From positions 1-40,146 of IMG/VR virus record IMGVR_UViG_3300046804_001050: a stretch of DNA of 40,146 bases; one strand, given 5' to 3'. The translations under genes and the position numbers were made by a program. This DNA is from a virus. This document shows, one piece after another, positions 32,984 through 40,146 of this stretch (its first letter is position 1; each line of letters starts with the position of its first letter). The notes beneath the pieces were generated by a model. It was not told where the DNA came from. It did no database searches and saw only the letters and a list, made by a program, of their open reading frames with translations.

Positions 32984-34738
32984 TTAAAACGGTTCGCCGT
33001 AAGTTGGATCAATTTTACGCAATGTAATTGATCTAATAATTACAGTATATGGCCCAGCCCCTAATGTGCCAGACTGAACGCCAACTTGAGCATACAACTG
33101 AGCATAATTACTAGCTGGAGTAATGCTATATGTTCTTGAAGTAACAATAGGCGTTGCTACTGTGCCTTCAAAAGCAATATCCGTAGTGGCATACGCCGTT
33201 ACAGCCGCATAGTCAGTTGAGGCTTGGTTAGCAAAACAGCTAAAGTTTTGAACGCTTGAAGTTGATGCTGGATATTCAATTTTTTCTGCTAAAACAATAG
33301 CAGGCATTTGATATACAGGGTTACCAGATATAGTTACGCCGGATGACGGTATGCTGACTTCCATTTCAGCTTGAAGTGAATCGCCAGCACTATAAGTATT
33401 AGCAGCAGTTGTAATTGTACCGTTAGCATTATTTACATAAATATAAACTGTTTTTGGCCCTGTACCTGCGCCAAACTTTAGAACAAGTTCAAAGCCAGGT
33501 AACAAAGTACCGTCAGGACCAGTAGCCGTACTTGCCTGTACACCAGCAGTCACGGCAGATGTACCTGCGCCGATGGCTTTTACATATACGCTGTCAAATA
33601 AAACAGCCGTGGTTGTTAACGCAGTGTCAGCTATAGCTTGCGTAAAAATACCGCCAGGAACTGAAGATACGCCAGTGTTTATCACAGGAACAATGCTTCC
33701 AGTGACATTATAAGTAGCGTCTATGGCATCCGCAGCAGTTAATGCTGGAGAACCGTTAGGAGGCAAAATTTTGCTTAAAACAGCATTGATAGCCGTTCCG
33801 TCTTTTTTACCGCCAAAACCACCTACGTGAACAAAGTCTTTGTAAATTCTTGCCAAGTTGCCACCGACGGCGGCATTGGTGCTATTTACATCGCGGCTTA
33901 ATGAATTACTGTCAACATATACCGCACCAACTTGACGGCAATAGTTTTGCAGCCATTTGTTGTATTGTTTTGTCTTTTTGTTGACTTGCAAATTAGTAAT
34001 TGCATAAGAAGCTGATGCTTGTACTGGTCTAATTGCCATCATTACAGGAATAATTCCCGCAGATAACAATCTAGTCATAGACGCCGTAACAACTGATTGC
34101 AGGTTAGCCAATGAGTATGTTGCTGTTGTTTGAGTCATATCATTGATGCCTAGATCAATGTATACATACTGAGGCGCAGGATTTTTTGCAATCATTTGCG
34201 TTACATACGTTGCTAATCCTGGGTCATCGTTACCACCAATAATAGTGCCGCCAGAATAAGCGTATATATAGCTTGCAGGTACGCAAAATGCGCGTTTAGA
34301 TAGAATCATTCCCCAAACAATACCGCCTGATCCAAGGTATCCTGCACCTGCGCCTGACGATCCTTGATAATAAGCGTAAGCAGTAGCAACTGGTACGTTA
34401 AAAGTTGCCACTGCTGCTGTACCCACAGCCGCAGGGTTGTTGTAAGTATATGTTGCGTAATTAGTGCCGCCTGGCTGACTTAAAGCGGTGACTCGCCAAA
34501 TGCCATCATAAGGTGAGCCAAGTCCATTAATTCGTATGGTATCGCCTACTGCTGCGCTAAAAGATAATTGAGTTTTTACAGTAATATTGCCTAAAGCATC
34601 ATCAATACTGGCGGTAATAATCTGGTACTTAAATAAAGTATTTGTGCCAAAGCTATGCGCAATAACTCCCATAATAGGAACTGTTTGCGTTGCCGCATTA
34701 CTATATTTATTTACACCGTTATTAAAAAATTCCATCAT
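32984..34738 (-). CDS. SGNH/GDSL-hydrolase-like tail protein
   Basis: 584 residues. Block I 'MGVIAHSFG' with S29, a glycine block in 'YSGGTIIGG' (about 161-169), block III 'YIDLGINDM' with N199, and block V 'DFVHVGG' with D301 and H304 (DxxH). This is the SGNH set in the right order, though block I has AHS in place of GDS and a beta insertion (35-130) splits the fold. The last 230 residues are beta-rich. Probably a virion esterase that deacetylates surface glycan. Two adjacent ATGs follow GGGAGAGG; spacing favours the second (34735). Confidence 0.75.
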   Translation of the reverse strand: MMEFFNNGVNKYSNAATQTVPIMGVIAHSFGTNTLFKYQIITASIDDALGNITVKTQLSFSAAVGDTIRINGLGSPYDGIWRVTALSQPGGTNYATYTYNNPAAVGTAAVATFNVPVATAYAYYQGSSGAGAGYLGSGGIVWGMILSKRAFCVPASYIYAYSGGTIIGGNDDPGLATYVTQMIAKNPAPQYVYIDLGINDMTQTTATYSLANLQSVVTASMTRLLSAGIIPVMMAIRPVQASASYAITNLQVNKKTKQYNKWLQNYCRQVGAVYVDSNSLSRDVNSTNAAVGGNLARIYKDFVHVGGFGGKKDGTAINAVLSKILPPNGSPALTAADAIDATYNVTGSIVPVINTGVSSVPGGIFTQAIADTALTTTAVLFDSVYVKAIGAGTSAVTAGVQASTATGPDGTLLPGFELVLKFGAGTGPKTVYIYVNNANGTITTAANTYSAGDSLQAEMEVSIPSSGVTISGNPVYQMPAIVLAEKIEYPASTSSVQNFSCFANQASTDYAAVTAYATTDIAFEGTVATPIVTSRTYSITPASNYAQLYAQVGVQSGTLGAGPYTVIIRSITLRKIDPTYGEPF

Positions 34739-34805
34739 CCTCTCCCGAAGTGGCTTTTATCGCCACATCCAGTCTTAAAAGTTTGAGCGTTACTGAAGTC
34801 TATGC

Positions 34806-35168
34806 TCATGCCAAAAACTTCAGCTTATACAATGTAGACAAATACAGTTCGACAATATTGTCGATCAACTGTTGTAGCGACGAGTCGCTTTTATCTACTA
34901 CTTCATAGCGGCATTTTTCAATTTCAGCCAACTGATCTTCCAAAAACTCGACCACATTTGCAGTCTTTTTAGCTGACATCAGTGAAATTGGCCCAATCAG
35001 ACCCTTACGGCCTTGATAGGCTTCTGCAAAAGTATCGGCATGATCGACAATTCCCTCATAAAACTCCTGTAATGCCTTGTGTTTGGCATAACTACGAGTG
35101 TTTAGATGAACGCTGTGCGTCACATCACGGGCTAGAAACAAATATCCTACAAAATCGGCGGCTTTCAC
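34806..35168 (-). CDS. Ferritin-like protein (DUF5856-like)
   Basis: 120 residues, all helical. 'TRDVTHSVHLNTRSYAKHKALQEFYEGIVDHADTFAEAYQGRKG' resembles Dps/ferritin-like helices with H, E and D positions (HLNT..H..L..FYE...D..D), as in the phage DUF5856 family. Role in the phage is unknown. It overlaps the portal stop by 4 nt. Confidence 0.65.
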   Translation of the reverse strand: MKAADFVGYLFLARDVTHSVHLNTRSYAKHKALQEFYEGIVDHADTFAEAYQGRKGLIGPISLMSAKKTANVVEFLEDQLAEIEKCRYEVVDKSDSSLQQLIDNIVELYLSTLYKLKFLA

Positions 35169-37318
35169 TGTGGCATACCTTGTTCTGGTGGCATTTCAGG
35201 CTGCATTTCTGGCATTTCACGTGGAACGCTACCAGCAACGACGTCGCCAGTGTCAATCGCAGCGTGGATTGTGCCCATCACTATATCCTGAATCTGTTCG
35301 GGTGTCATCCCTGCTTGAACGGCGCTGATGCGCTTAGTTTCAGCTTCATATTCCTTAATTCGTAGCTCTTGCGCTTCCATCGACTTGCCGACGTTCTGCA
35401 ACATGCTATGCAACTGGTCAAGTTCTTGACCCATCGCCTGAATCTGCTGCTCTGCGGCTTGAAGTTCTGGCGTTTTGTCGCCATCTTCAAGCAGTTTAGG
35501 ATCAATGGTCTTAGCAAAACGCTTCGCCATCTCTTGAGCACCAGGCCAATCCATGTTTTTAACAAACAGATCGCCCGCCACAGCCCACAGTTCTGGGTTG
35601 CCTTGTAACAACTGAGACATAGCATCCAGAGCTTCTTGACGTTTAGAGGCATAGCCAGGACCAGTCTCGACCATAACGTCGTATTTACCCACAGTTGGGT
35701 TGTAAATCTTTTCAATAACGATACCGGCTTGGTCAACGATCTTTCTTACTGGCTCTTGTTGCTCAGGGTTGATCTTTGCGTGTTCAACCTTGCCATCTTC
35801 GCCGATAATACGAGCAATTCGCTGCGTATCGTAAATTTTCGGAATCAAATCAATAATGATGCGGCCCACATAGCGAACTGCACGGCCCAAATTATCAACA
35901 TAATGATAAGTGCCCGTGTCGCCTTCTTTCTGTCGCGCCAGAATCGCTTTACCAGACCGTTCATTAGACGTCATCCCCAAGGACGCATTGTATTGCCCTG
36001 TAGCCGATTTAATGTCCTCAGAGGCTCCAGACTTCGCCTGAAGCAGACCAGAGGAGGCCATTGGTGGCTGTGCTCGTTGAGGCAGGGGTAGAACACCCCC
36101 TTGGCCGTCAGTGACGTCTGGATTGACCTCCAAATAAGGCCAATTCTGCGTATTCGCAGTCTTCCATTGCTGTTCGTAGCCTTCAAATTGCCCGCCATAG
36201 CCAATGAACGGAGCTTTCGGGGCAAGTGCCAGCATTTCAGCTTCTTGGGAGACCCAATAGTTGTACATGCGCTGTGCATCTTTGGCATTACGAACCAGAC
36301 CACTTATATAAATGCGGCCATCCACCTCAAACTCGTTACCTATGACGCGCACAACGGGGATATATTTACCCGCCCACTCACGTTCTTCTAGGATTTCATA
36401 CCCGTTGATCTTGCACCACTTCACTTTCTTGCGGTCAGATTCACGGGATTTTAGCGGCTTGCCATACAGCGCCTTAAGCTGCTTGTCTTCTGGCGAACCT
36501 TCAAAAGCCGTCGCGTTGCCTGGATACAGGTTCAACGTCGCGCGGTCGTACTCAATGTAGAAATACTCCGCAATGCGGACAGTATTCTCGTTAATCCATT
36601 GAGATATAGATTGATCGCCGACACCGAGTGTTTCTAAAGTAGATATAGGAGACGCGTTCGGGTATAGGCGATCATATTCTTCACGGGTGATGTCTTCAGT
36701 AATGAAGCACCACTTGGCATCCATGCCGCAAGGGTCTTGAATTAGCGGGTCCATGTATACGCTAAAGCTGTTTCTTACACGCCCGATCTTGATGTCCTGA
36801 TCGAACGTGTTGTCGTCACAATAGTCCGTTAGGATGCGGATGTAGCCTTCGCCAAACGTCACCTGATTTTCACAGGCGGTGTCGTAGGCCACATCAGCAT
36901 CAGAGATGTACTGAATGTGACGGATCATTCCGTTAAATACTTCTGCGACCTCCACATCAGCGTTGTCATCCACTGGGATGACCTTGATGCTGGGGCGGTT
37001 CTGCCGTTGGTCGTTAGTGACCTGCTTAACGTGCTGTGGCAGCTTGTTAATGGTCAAACATGGACGGGCATTGATGGTCTGGCCTTGCACCGCACCACGT
37101 GTAGCGAGTACGTCTGCGGGCCATTGCCACTGCGAATCAGGAGATGCGGCGTAGAATTTTAGATCATCTTGTTCATCTTCGCGGGATTCAGAGTAAGCAG
37201 AAATTGCCATGTTTAGCCGATCACGGGCAACAGACAATACATCTGCGTCAGCGTCTTTGCTTTTTTTACCGCCACTAGCAATGTTGCTAACGGCTTTCAT
37301 GCCAGTATAGTCAACCAT
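35165..37318 (-). CDS. Portal protein, P22 gp1-like
   Basis: 717 residues, like P22 gp1 (725). 'RPCLTINKLPQHVKQVTNDQRQNRPSIKV' and 'DVAYDTACENQVTFGEGYIRIL' are typical of the P22 portal family; the C-terminal part has a long coiled coil (about 620-680) matching the P22 barrel helix, ending in a Met/Pro/Glu tail. Dodecameric DNA gate of the head. Start overlaps the 37318 small gene stop (TAATG). Confidence 0.9.
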   Translation of the reverse strand: MVDYTGMKAVSNIASGGKKSKDADADVLSVARDRLNMAISAYSESREDEQDDLKFYAASPDSQWQWPADVLATRGAVQGQTINARPCLTINKLPQHVKQVTNDQRQNRPSIKVIPVDDNADVEVAEVFNGMIRHIQYISDADVAYDTACENQVTFGEGYIRILTDYCDDNTFDQDIKIGRVRNSFSVYMDPLIQDPCGMDAKWCFITEDITREEYDRLYPNASPISTLETLGVGDQSISQWINENTVRIAEYFYIEYDRATLNLYPGNATAFEGSPEDKQLKALYGKPLKSRESDRKKVKWCKINGYEILEEREWAGKYIPVVRVIGNEFEVDGRIYISGLVRNAKDAQRMYNYWVSQEAEMLALAPKAPFIGYGGQFEGYEQQWKTANTQNWPYLEVNPDVTDGQGGVLPLPQRAQPPMASSGLLQAKSGASEDIKSATGQYNASLGMTSNERSGKAILARQKEGDTGTYHYVDNLGRAVRYVGRIIIDLIPKIYDTQRIARIIGEDGKVEHAKINPEQQEPVRKIVDQAGIVIEKIYNPTVGKYDVMVETGPGYASKRQEALDAMSQLLQGNPELWAVAGDLFVKNMDWPGAQEMAKRFAKTIDPKLLEDGDKTPELQAAEQQIQAMGQELDQLHSMLQNVGKSMEAQELRIKEYEAETKRISAVQAGMTPEQIQDIVMGTIHAAIDTGDVVAGSVPREMPEMQPEMPPEQGMPQ

Positions 37319-37455
37319 TATTTCTTCTTGTGTGAGGCCGCACGTTTAGTAGAATACGCAATAGCAACGGCCTGCTTCACAGGCTTGCCCGCCTTGACTT
37401 CAGCAGCGACGTTCTTGCGGAAAGCAGCTTTGCTTGTTGACTTGACTAAAGGCAT
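37318..37455 (-). CDS. Small basic conserved phage protein
   Basis: 45 residues: 'PLVKSTSKAAFRKNVAAEVK' and 'GKPVKQAVAIAYSTKRAA' then KKK. This 'GK..KQAVAIAYS' pattern is a common tiny phage protein, mostly located near terminase and portal genes. Joined on both sides by TAATG overlaps with TerL and portal. Function unknown. Confidence 0.75.
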   Translation of the reverse strand: MPLVKSTSKAAFRKNVAAEVKAGKPVKQAVAIAYSTKRAASHKKK

Positions 37456-38984
37456 TACGACCCCATCCAACTACTTGATACACCGCCGCCGCCCATCTGA
37501 GCCACTCGGCGCACTGGTTTCTCAACATACGTCCTGCTTGCTACAGGATACGCAAATGTCACTGCAAGCGCGTCGGCGGCATCGGGTGATGCTAAGCCAC
37601 GCGCTTTCATATCTTTCTTGGACTCTAATTGAATCACGCCCGAAGATGTAGGCTTACTTTTTACACCTGTCAAGTCGCTTTTTAACATCTTGTCTGCTGG
37701 GACGCAAGCAGTTTTTAACCACTCTCTCATAGCGCCCCAAAGTTCTGCGCGTTTGTTGAGCCACATAATAGGGTTCTTAGACTTCCATCCGAAGTTCACG
37801 CCTCTCACCTTGTACCGTTGTTCATTTAGTCGGTCTAAGATGCCGTAACCTAATCCACCTTCGTCCATCACTACCAATGTCGGCTTATACTCCTCAATCG
37901 CTTCAATGATGTGCCCGACGGTCGTCATCGTATCGTCGCCGCGGTATCGCTTGATCGCAACCAAGTCACGCCCTTGCCGAACTACAATCACCGTCGAGTC
38001 CATACCGCTACGCGCTGGGTCAACGCCAATGACTATCGGCGCAGACGTATCCTTATAAGGCTGCCGCTTGATGGCCTCATCAACCATAGCAGCGCCGATG
38101 AACTGATCGTCACCGACTGATGGGAACTCGCCATAGACTTCGACTTTAGCTTGAGGCGAGTCAGCGCCATATTCTGAAATAATTTGCTCATAGACGTTCT
38201 TGTCGGTGTCTTCCACAGTCCGTGAGTCAATATTGCGTGACTCCCAAAAGTCCCGCTTCGAATGAAACGCTTCATAAAAATACCCCTGGTTACGACGTGG
38301 GTTACTGAACGCGAACCAATAACGATCCAAGATGTTCTCAGTAAAGAAACCCGCGCCCACTGACCAGATCGGGTCAGGTATACCCGACGCTTCGTCAAAT
38401 ATCAGCATCATGCCCGCATGGTTGTGCACACCAGCGTACGAGTCAGGGTTCTCCTCACTCCACAGCTTCCCTTCCGCCGCCCAGTAGCGCGTACCTAATT
38501 TAAGGTCACGCTCTACCAGTTCTGTCACCCATTTAGCCGGTACGACCTTCGTCGCCGAGATCTCCCACCAGTGATTGTTGATGAGCATCGCACACCATTT
38601 AGTGAGTTCACCCCATGTCACCGAGCGTAGCTGCGCTTCGCTGTTTGCACTGACCACGACGCTCGATCCGATGCGGGTAGTTAGCATCCACAAGATCAGC
38701 CAACTGACCAGCGCCGACTTACCGATACCGCGACCTGACGCCACCGCCACGCGCAGTGTGTTCATGTCCAGCTTGCCTTGGTTGTCCTTTATATGCTGCT
38801 TGATCGTGCGCATCACCTCGCGCTGCCATTTACGTGGCCCGTTGAACTTAGCCAACGGCGTGTTCTGTTGACCCCACGGAAAGACGTACAGCACGAAAGC
38901 TTCTGGGTCGTCCTTTAGCGCAGGCGACCACAGTTGGGCCATGAGCGTCTGTTCTTCACTGGCACTATATATAGGTGTTTGCAT
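37455..38984 (-). CDS. Terminase large subunit, P22 gp2-like
   Basis: 509 residues. ATPase: Walker A ASGRGIGKS (82-90), Walker B MLIFDEAS (193-200). RNase H-like nuclease: D322 in 'VIGVDPARSG', D374 in 'LVVMDEGGLGYG', D471 in 'SPDAADALAVTFA'. Full length. It pumps DNA into the head and cuts the concatemer; similarity to P22 gp2 suggests headful packaging, in line with a circularly permuted genome. Confidence 0.93.
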   Translation of the reverse strand: MQTPIYSASEEQTLMAQLWSPALKDDPEAFVLYVFPWGQQNTPLAKFNGPRKWQREVMRTIKQHIKDNQGKLDMNTLRVAVASGRGIGKSALVSWLILWMLTTRIGSSVVVSANSEAQLRSVTWGELTKWCAMLINNHWWEISATKVVPAKWVTELVERDLKLGTRYWAAEGKLWSEENPDSYAGVHNHAGMMLIFDEASGIPDPIWSVGAGFFTENILDRYWFAFSNPRRNQGYFYEAFHSKRDFWESRNIDSRTVEDTDKNVYEQIISEYGADSPQAKVEVYGEFPSVGDDQFIGAAMVDEAIKRQPYKDTSAPIVIGVDPARSGMDSTVIVVRQGRDLVAIKRYRGDDTMTTVGHIIEAIEEYKPTLVVMDEGGLGYGILDRLNEQRYKVRGVNFGWKSKNPIMWLNKRAELWGAMREWLKTACVPADKMLKSDLTGVKSKPTSSGVIQLESKKDMKARGLASPDAADALAVTFAYPVASRTYVEKPVRRVAQMGGGGVSSSWMGS

Positions 38985-39446
38985 TTAAGGCATAACCAAT
39001 ATGTTGTTAGGCTCTACTCGTGAAAAATACGCTTTAAGGTCTTCTGGACTCCACATTGGCTCACGTACCTTAGATACGCCAGGCGTAAACGCCCATTGGC
39101 CGTTAGCCAGCTTAGACCACGATCCGCCAACGTGTCCTTCTACGCCGCTGTATTTACTTTGGTCAGAAAACGTAGGGTGGTTAGGCTTCTTAAACGCATC
39201 AGGAAAATGACCGTTCTCCGCCGGATTTAGCCCTGCCTTAAACGCGCCTTGTAAGTCATAATCACGGGCGTTGCGTTGATACTCAGGCAACGTCATCAGC
39301 CACTTCTGATATTCTTTCTTTTCCGCTGGTTTTAACGGCGTGTTGTACTTGTCGCTAAAGTCCATCGGATCGACCATTGTTGGCGGCTGGGCGAAGCTCG
39401 CCAACGCATTATATACAGGTGGCGCTAGTGCATTGTTTGCCATCAT
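38985..39446 (-). CDS. Conserved protein next to terminase, unknown
   Basis: 153 residues. 'YDLQGAFKAGLNPAENGHFPDAFKKPNHPTFSDQSKYSG...GGSW' is a conserved pattern in proteins encoded beside the terminase in many podo- and siphophages; a structural or packaging role is assumed but not known. Start overlaps the stop of the small subunit (TAATG); a second ATG follows immediately. Confidence 0.7.
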   Translation of the reverse strand: MMANNALAPPVYNALASFAQPPTMVDPMDFSDKYNTPLKPAEKKEYQKWLMTLPEYQRNARDYDLQGAFKAGLNPAENGHFPDAFKKPNHPTFSDQSKYSGVEGHVGGSWSKLANGQWAFTPGVSKVREPMWSPEDLKAYFSRVEPNNILVMP

Positions 39447-39907
39447 TAACCTTTCAATAGTGGGTTGGCCGGTTCAGCGTCGATGGTCAGGCCCGTGCTG
39501 ACACGTTCCTGGGCCATACGCAGGGCCTCGGTGATACTGATCTTGTGCGTGACGTCCACGCTGACTTCTTGCTTCGGTGTCCAGTCGTGCCGGTGGTTGA
39601 GGATCGCCAGCGCCGCTTTATAGTCGCCGCCCAACGCCGCGTCGGTGACAACCTTAGCCATCTCCGCCTCAGCGTCCGCTTTGCCTTTCAGCGCAGCGAG
39701 TTCAGCCAATGGGTCAAACTGACACAGTTGTCGATACTCGGTGGGCAGCATCCCCGCAGCCAAGGCCAGCGAGTCGCCCTTTAGCCCTTTGCGTGCGGCG
39801 TTATATATAGACTGCAACCGCGCTTCGGTGGCCTCGAGCTTGCGAACTGTCAACGGTAAAGATTGGAACATGCGGGCGTTTATACCAAAAGCATTGAGTT
39901 GGGGCAA
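39446..39907 (-). CDS. Terminase small subunit-like protein
   Basis: 153 residues from a TTG at 39907; the first ATG in frame is at 39871 and neither has a clear ribosome-binding site. Residues about 23-65 contain an HTH-like part ('LQSIYNAARKGLKGDSLALAAGMLPTEYRQLCQF'), followed by a charged helix 'LAALKGKADAEAEMAKVVTDAALGGDYKAALAILNHRHDW' as in phage TerS proteins (DNA recognition, then oligomerisation). It is the first gene of the late operon, next to the non-coding region where a pac site may lie. Confidence 0.7.
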   Translation of the reverse strand: MPQLNAFGINARMFQSLPLTVRKLEATEARLQSIYNAARKGLKGDSLALAAGMLPTEYRQLCQFDPLAELAALKGKADAEAEMAKVVTDAALGGDYKAALAILNHRHDWTPKQEVSVDVTHKISITEALRMAQERVSTGLTIDAEPANPLLKG

Positions 39908-40013
39908 GTAGCTTGGGGCTGTGTGCTGAAAAATAAAAAAAATTCAAAATTTTTTTCTAACACCATATATCTATATAGACCTGTCGCTCGGCCCTACCCG
40001 GGGGCCCGGTGGC

Positions 40014-40047
40014 CTGGATATCCGTACAGTACTGTACAAGCATCCAG
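40014..40047. promoter_or_regulatory. 34-bp palindromic structure
   Basis: CTGGAT (40014-40019), 4 nt, GTACAGTACTGTAC (40024-40037), 4 nt, ATCCAG (40042-40047). The outer arms pair, the inner 14 bp is a perfect palindrome and the internal loops are equal. The TACAGTA/TACTGTA halves also form the LexA-like box at 164-183. It could be an operator, a pac-related site or a cruciform. The rest of 39908-40086 has GC palindromes (CCCGGG, GGGCCC at 39998-40008) and no gene. Confidence 0.55.
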
Positions 40048-40086
40048 CCGCAAGCTAACAGCCACGCAGCTAGTAGCTGGCAAGCG

Positions 40087-40119
40087 TGTTGTCATTGTTG
40101 TCATTTTGCAATGACAACA
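40087..40119. repeat. TGTTGTCA repeats at the right end
   Basis: Perfect TGTTGTCA at 40087 and 40096 (9-bp spacing, as at 50/59) and TGACAACA at 40112. Same motif as in the left 316 bp, so the two window ends probably belong to one region of a circular map. Confidence 0.75.
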
Positions 40120-40146
40120 AATAGCCATGCGCCAAGTGCCATGTGC

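Noticed and set aside
35305-36303. Long secondary frames inside the portal gene
   Set aside because: Out-of-frame shadows of portal; Cys/Trp/Arg-rich, no family resemblance.
37320-37454. The 37318 small gene as an extension of TerL
   Set aside because: TerL ends with its own stop at 37455; the small frame has its own ATG overlapping that stop and a known small-protein pattern.
1-40146. tRNA genes, integrase, repressor or attachment site
   Set aside because: I looked for tRNA-like cloverleaf parts, tyrosine or serine recombinase motifs and CI/Cro-like HTH proteins and found none that hold.

Overview
The window reads as a nearly complete, probably complete, genome of a tailed phage with a P22-like short-tailed virion. 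It carries a full packaging, head, tail and lysis set and a self-contained replication module. I see no integrase, CI-like repressor, tRNA or bacterial housekeeping gene. A consensus LexA-type box (CTGT-N8-ACAG) suggests a beta- or gammaproteobacterial host; this is inference. Both ends of the window lie in the same non-coding region, which is rich in TGTTGTCA/TGACAACA repeats, so the molecule is probably circularly permuted and was opened inside that region.

Layout. (1) 1-416: non-coding control region with inverted clusters of an 8-bp repeat around an AT-rich core and a LexA-like box. (2) 417-4367, + strand: about fifteen very small, tightly packed early genes, mostly unrecognised, ending with a MazZ-type dATP/dGTP diphosphohydrolase-like protein. 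(3) 4417-10764, - strand: replication genes (AEP primase/SF3 helicase, a small conserved protein, family A DNA polymerase, a putative ssDNA-binding protein, a Cas4-like DUF2800 nuclease). (4) 10849-13726, + strand: VRR-NUC nuclease, SNF2 helicase, HNH/AP2 endonuclease and small proteins. Regions 3 and 4 fire from back-to-back promoters that share one -35 palindrome. (5) 13723-39907, - strand: one late block, read from the right: terminase subunits, portal, ferritin-like protein, a receptor-binding cassette (SGNH esterase-like, TIM-barrel glycosidase-like, tail fibre, beta-helix spike), scaffold, coat protein, decoration-like proteins, tail accessory factors, ejection proteins, lysis genes, phosphoesterase and HAD-like protein. 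(6) 39908-40146: a 34-bp palindrome and more TGTTGTCA repeats.

The strongest finding is that the coat protein gene is split by a 751-nt group I intron that carries its own HNH endonuclease. An 18-codon first exon (26775-26827) restores the conserved coat N-terminus; plain gene calling would miss it and begin the coat protein inside the intron. Other points of interest are the inverted iteron-like array, the shared-palindrome divergent promoters with a probable leaderless nuclease mRNA, terminator-like hairpins abutting start codons (DNA polymerase and a head gene), a run of three UUCG hairpins behind the coat and decoration genes, and a duplicated receptor-binding cassette that left a nine-codon gene remnant.
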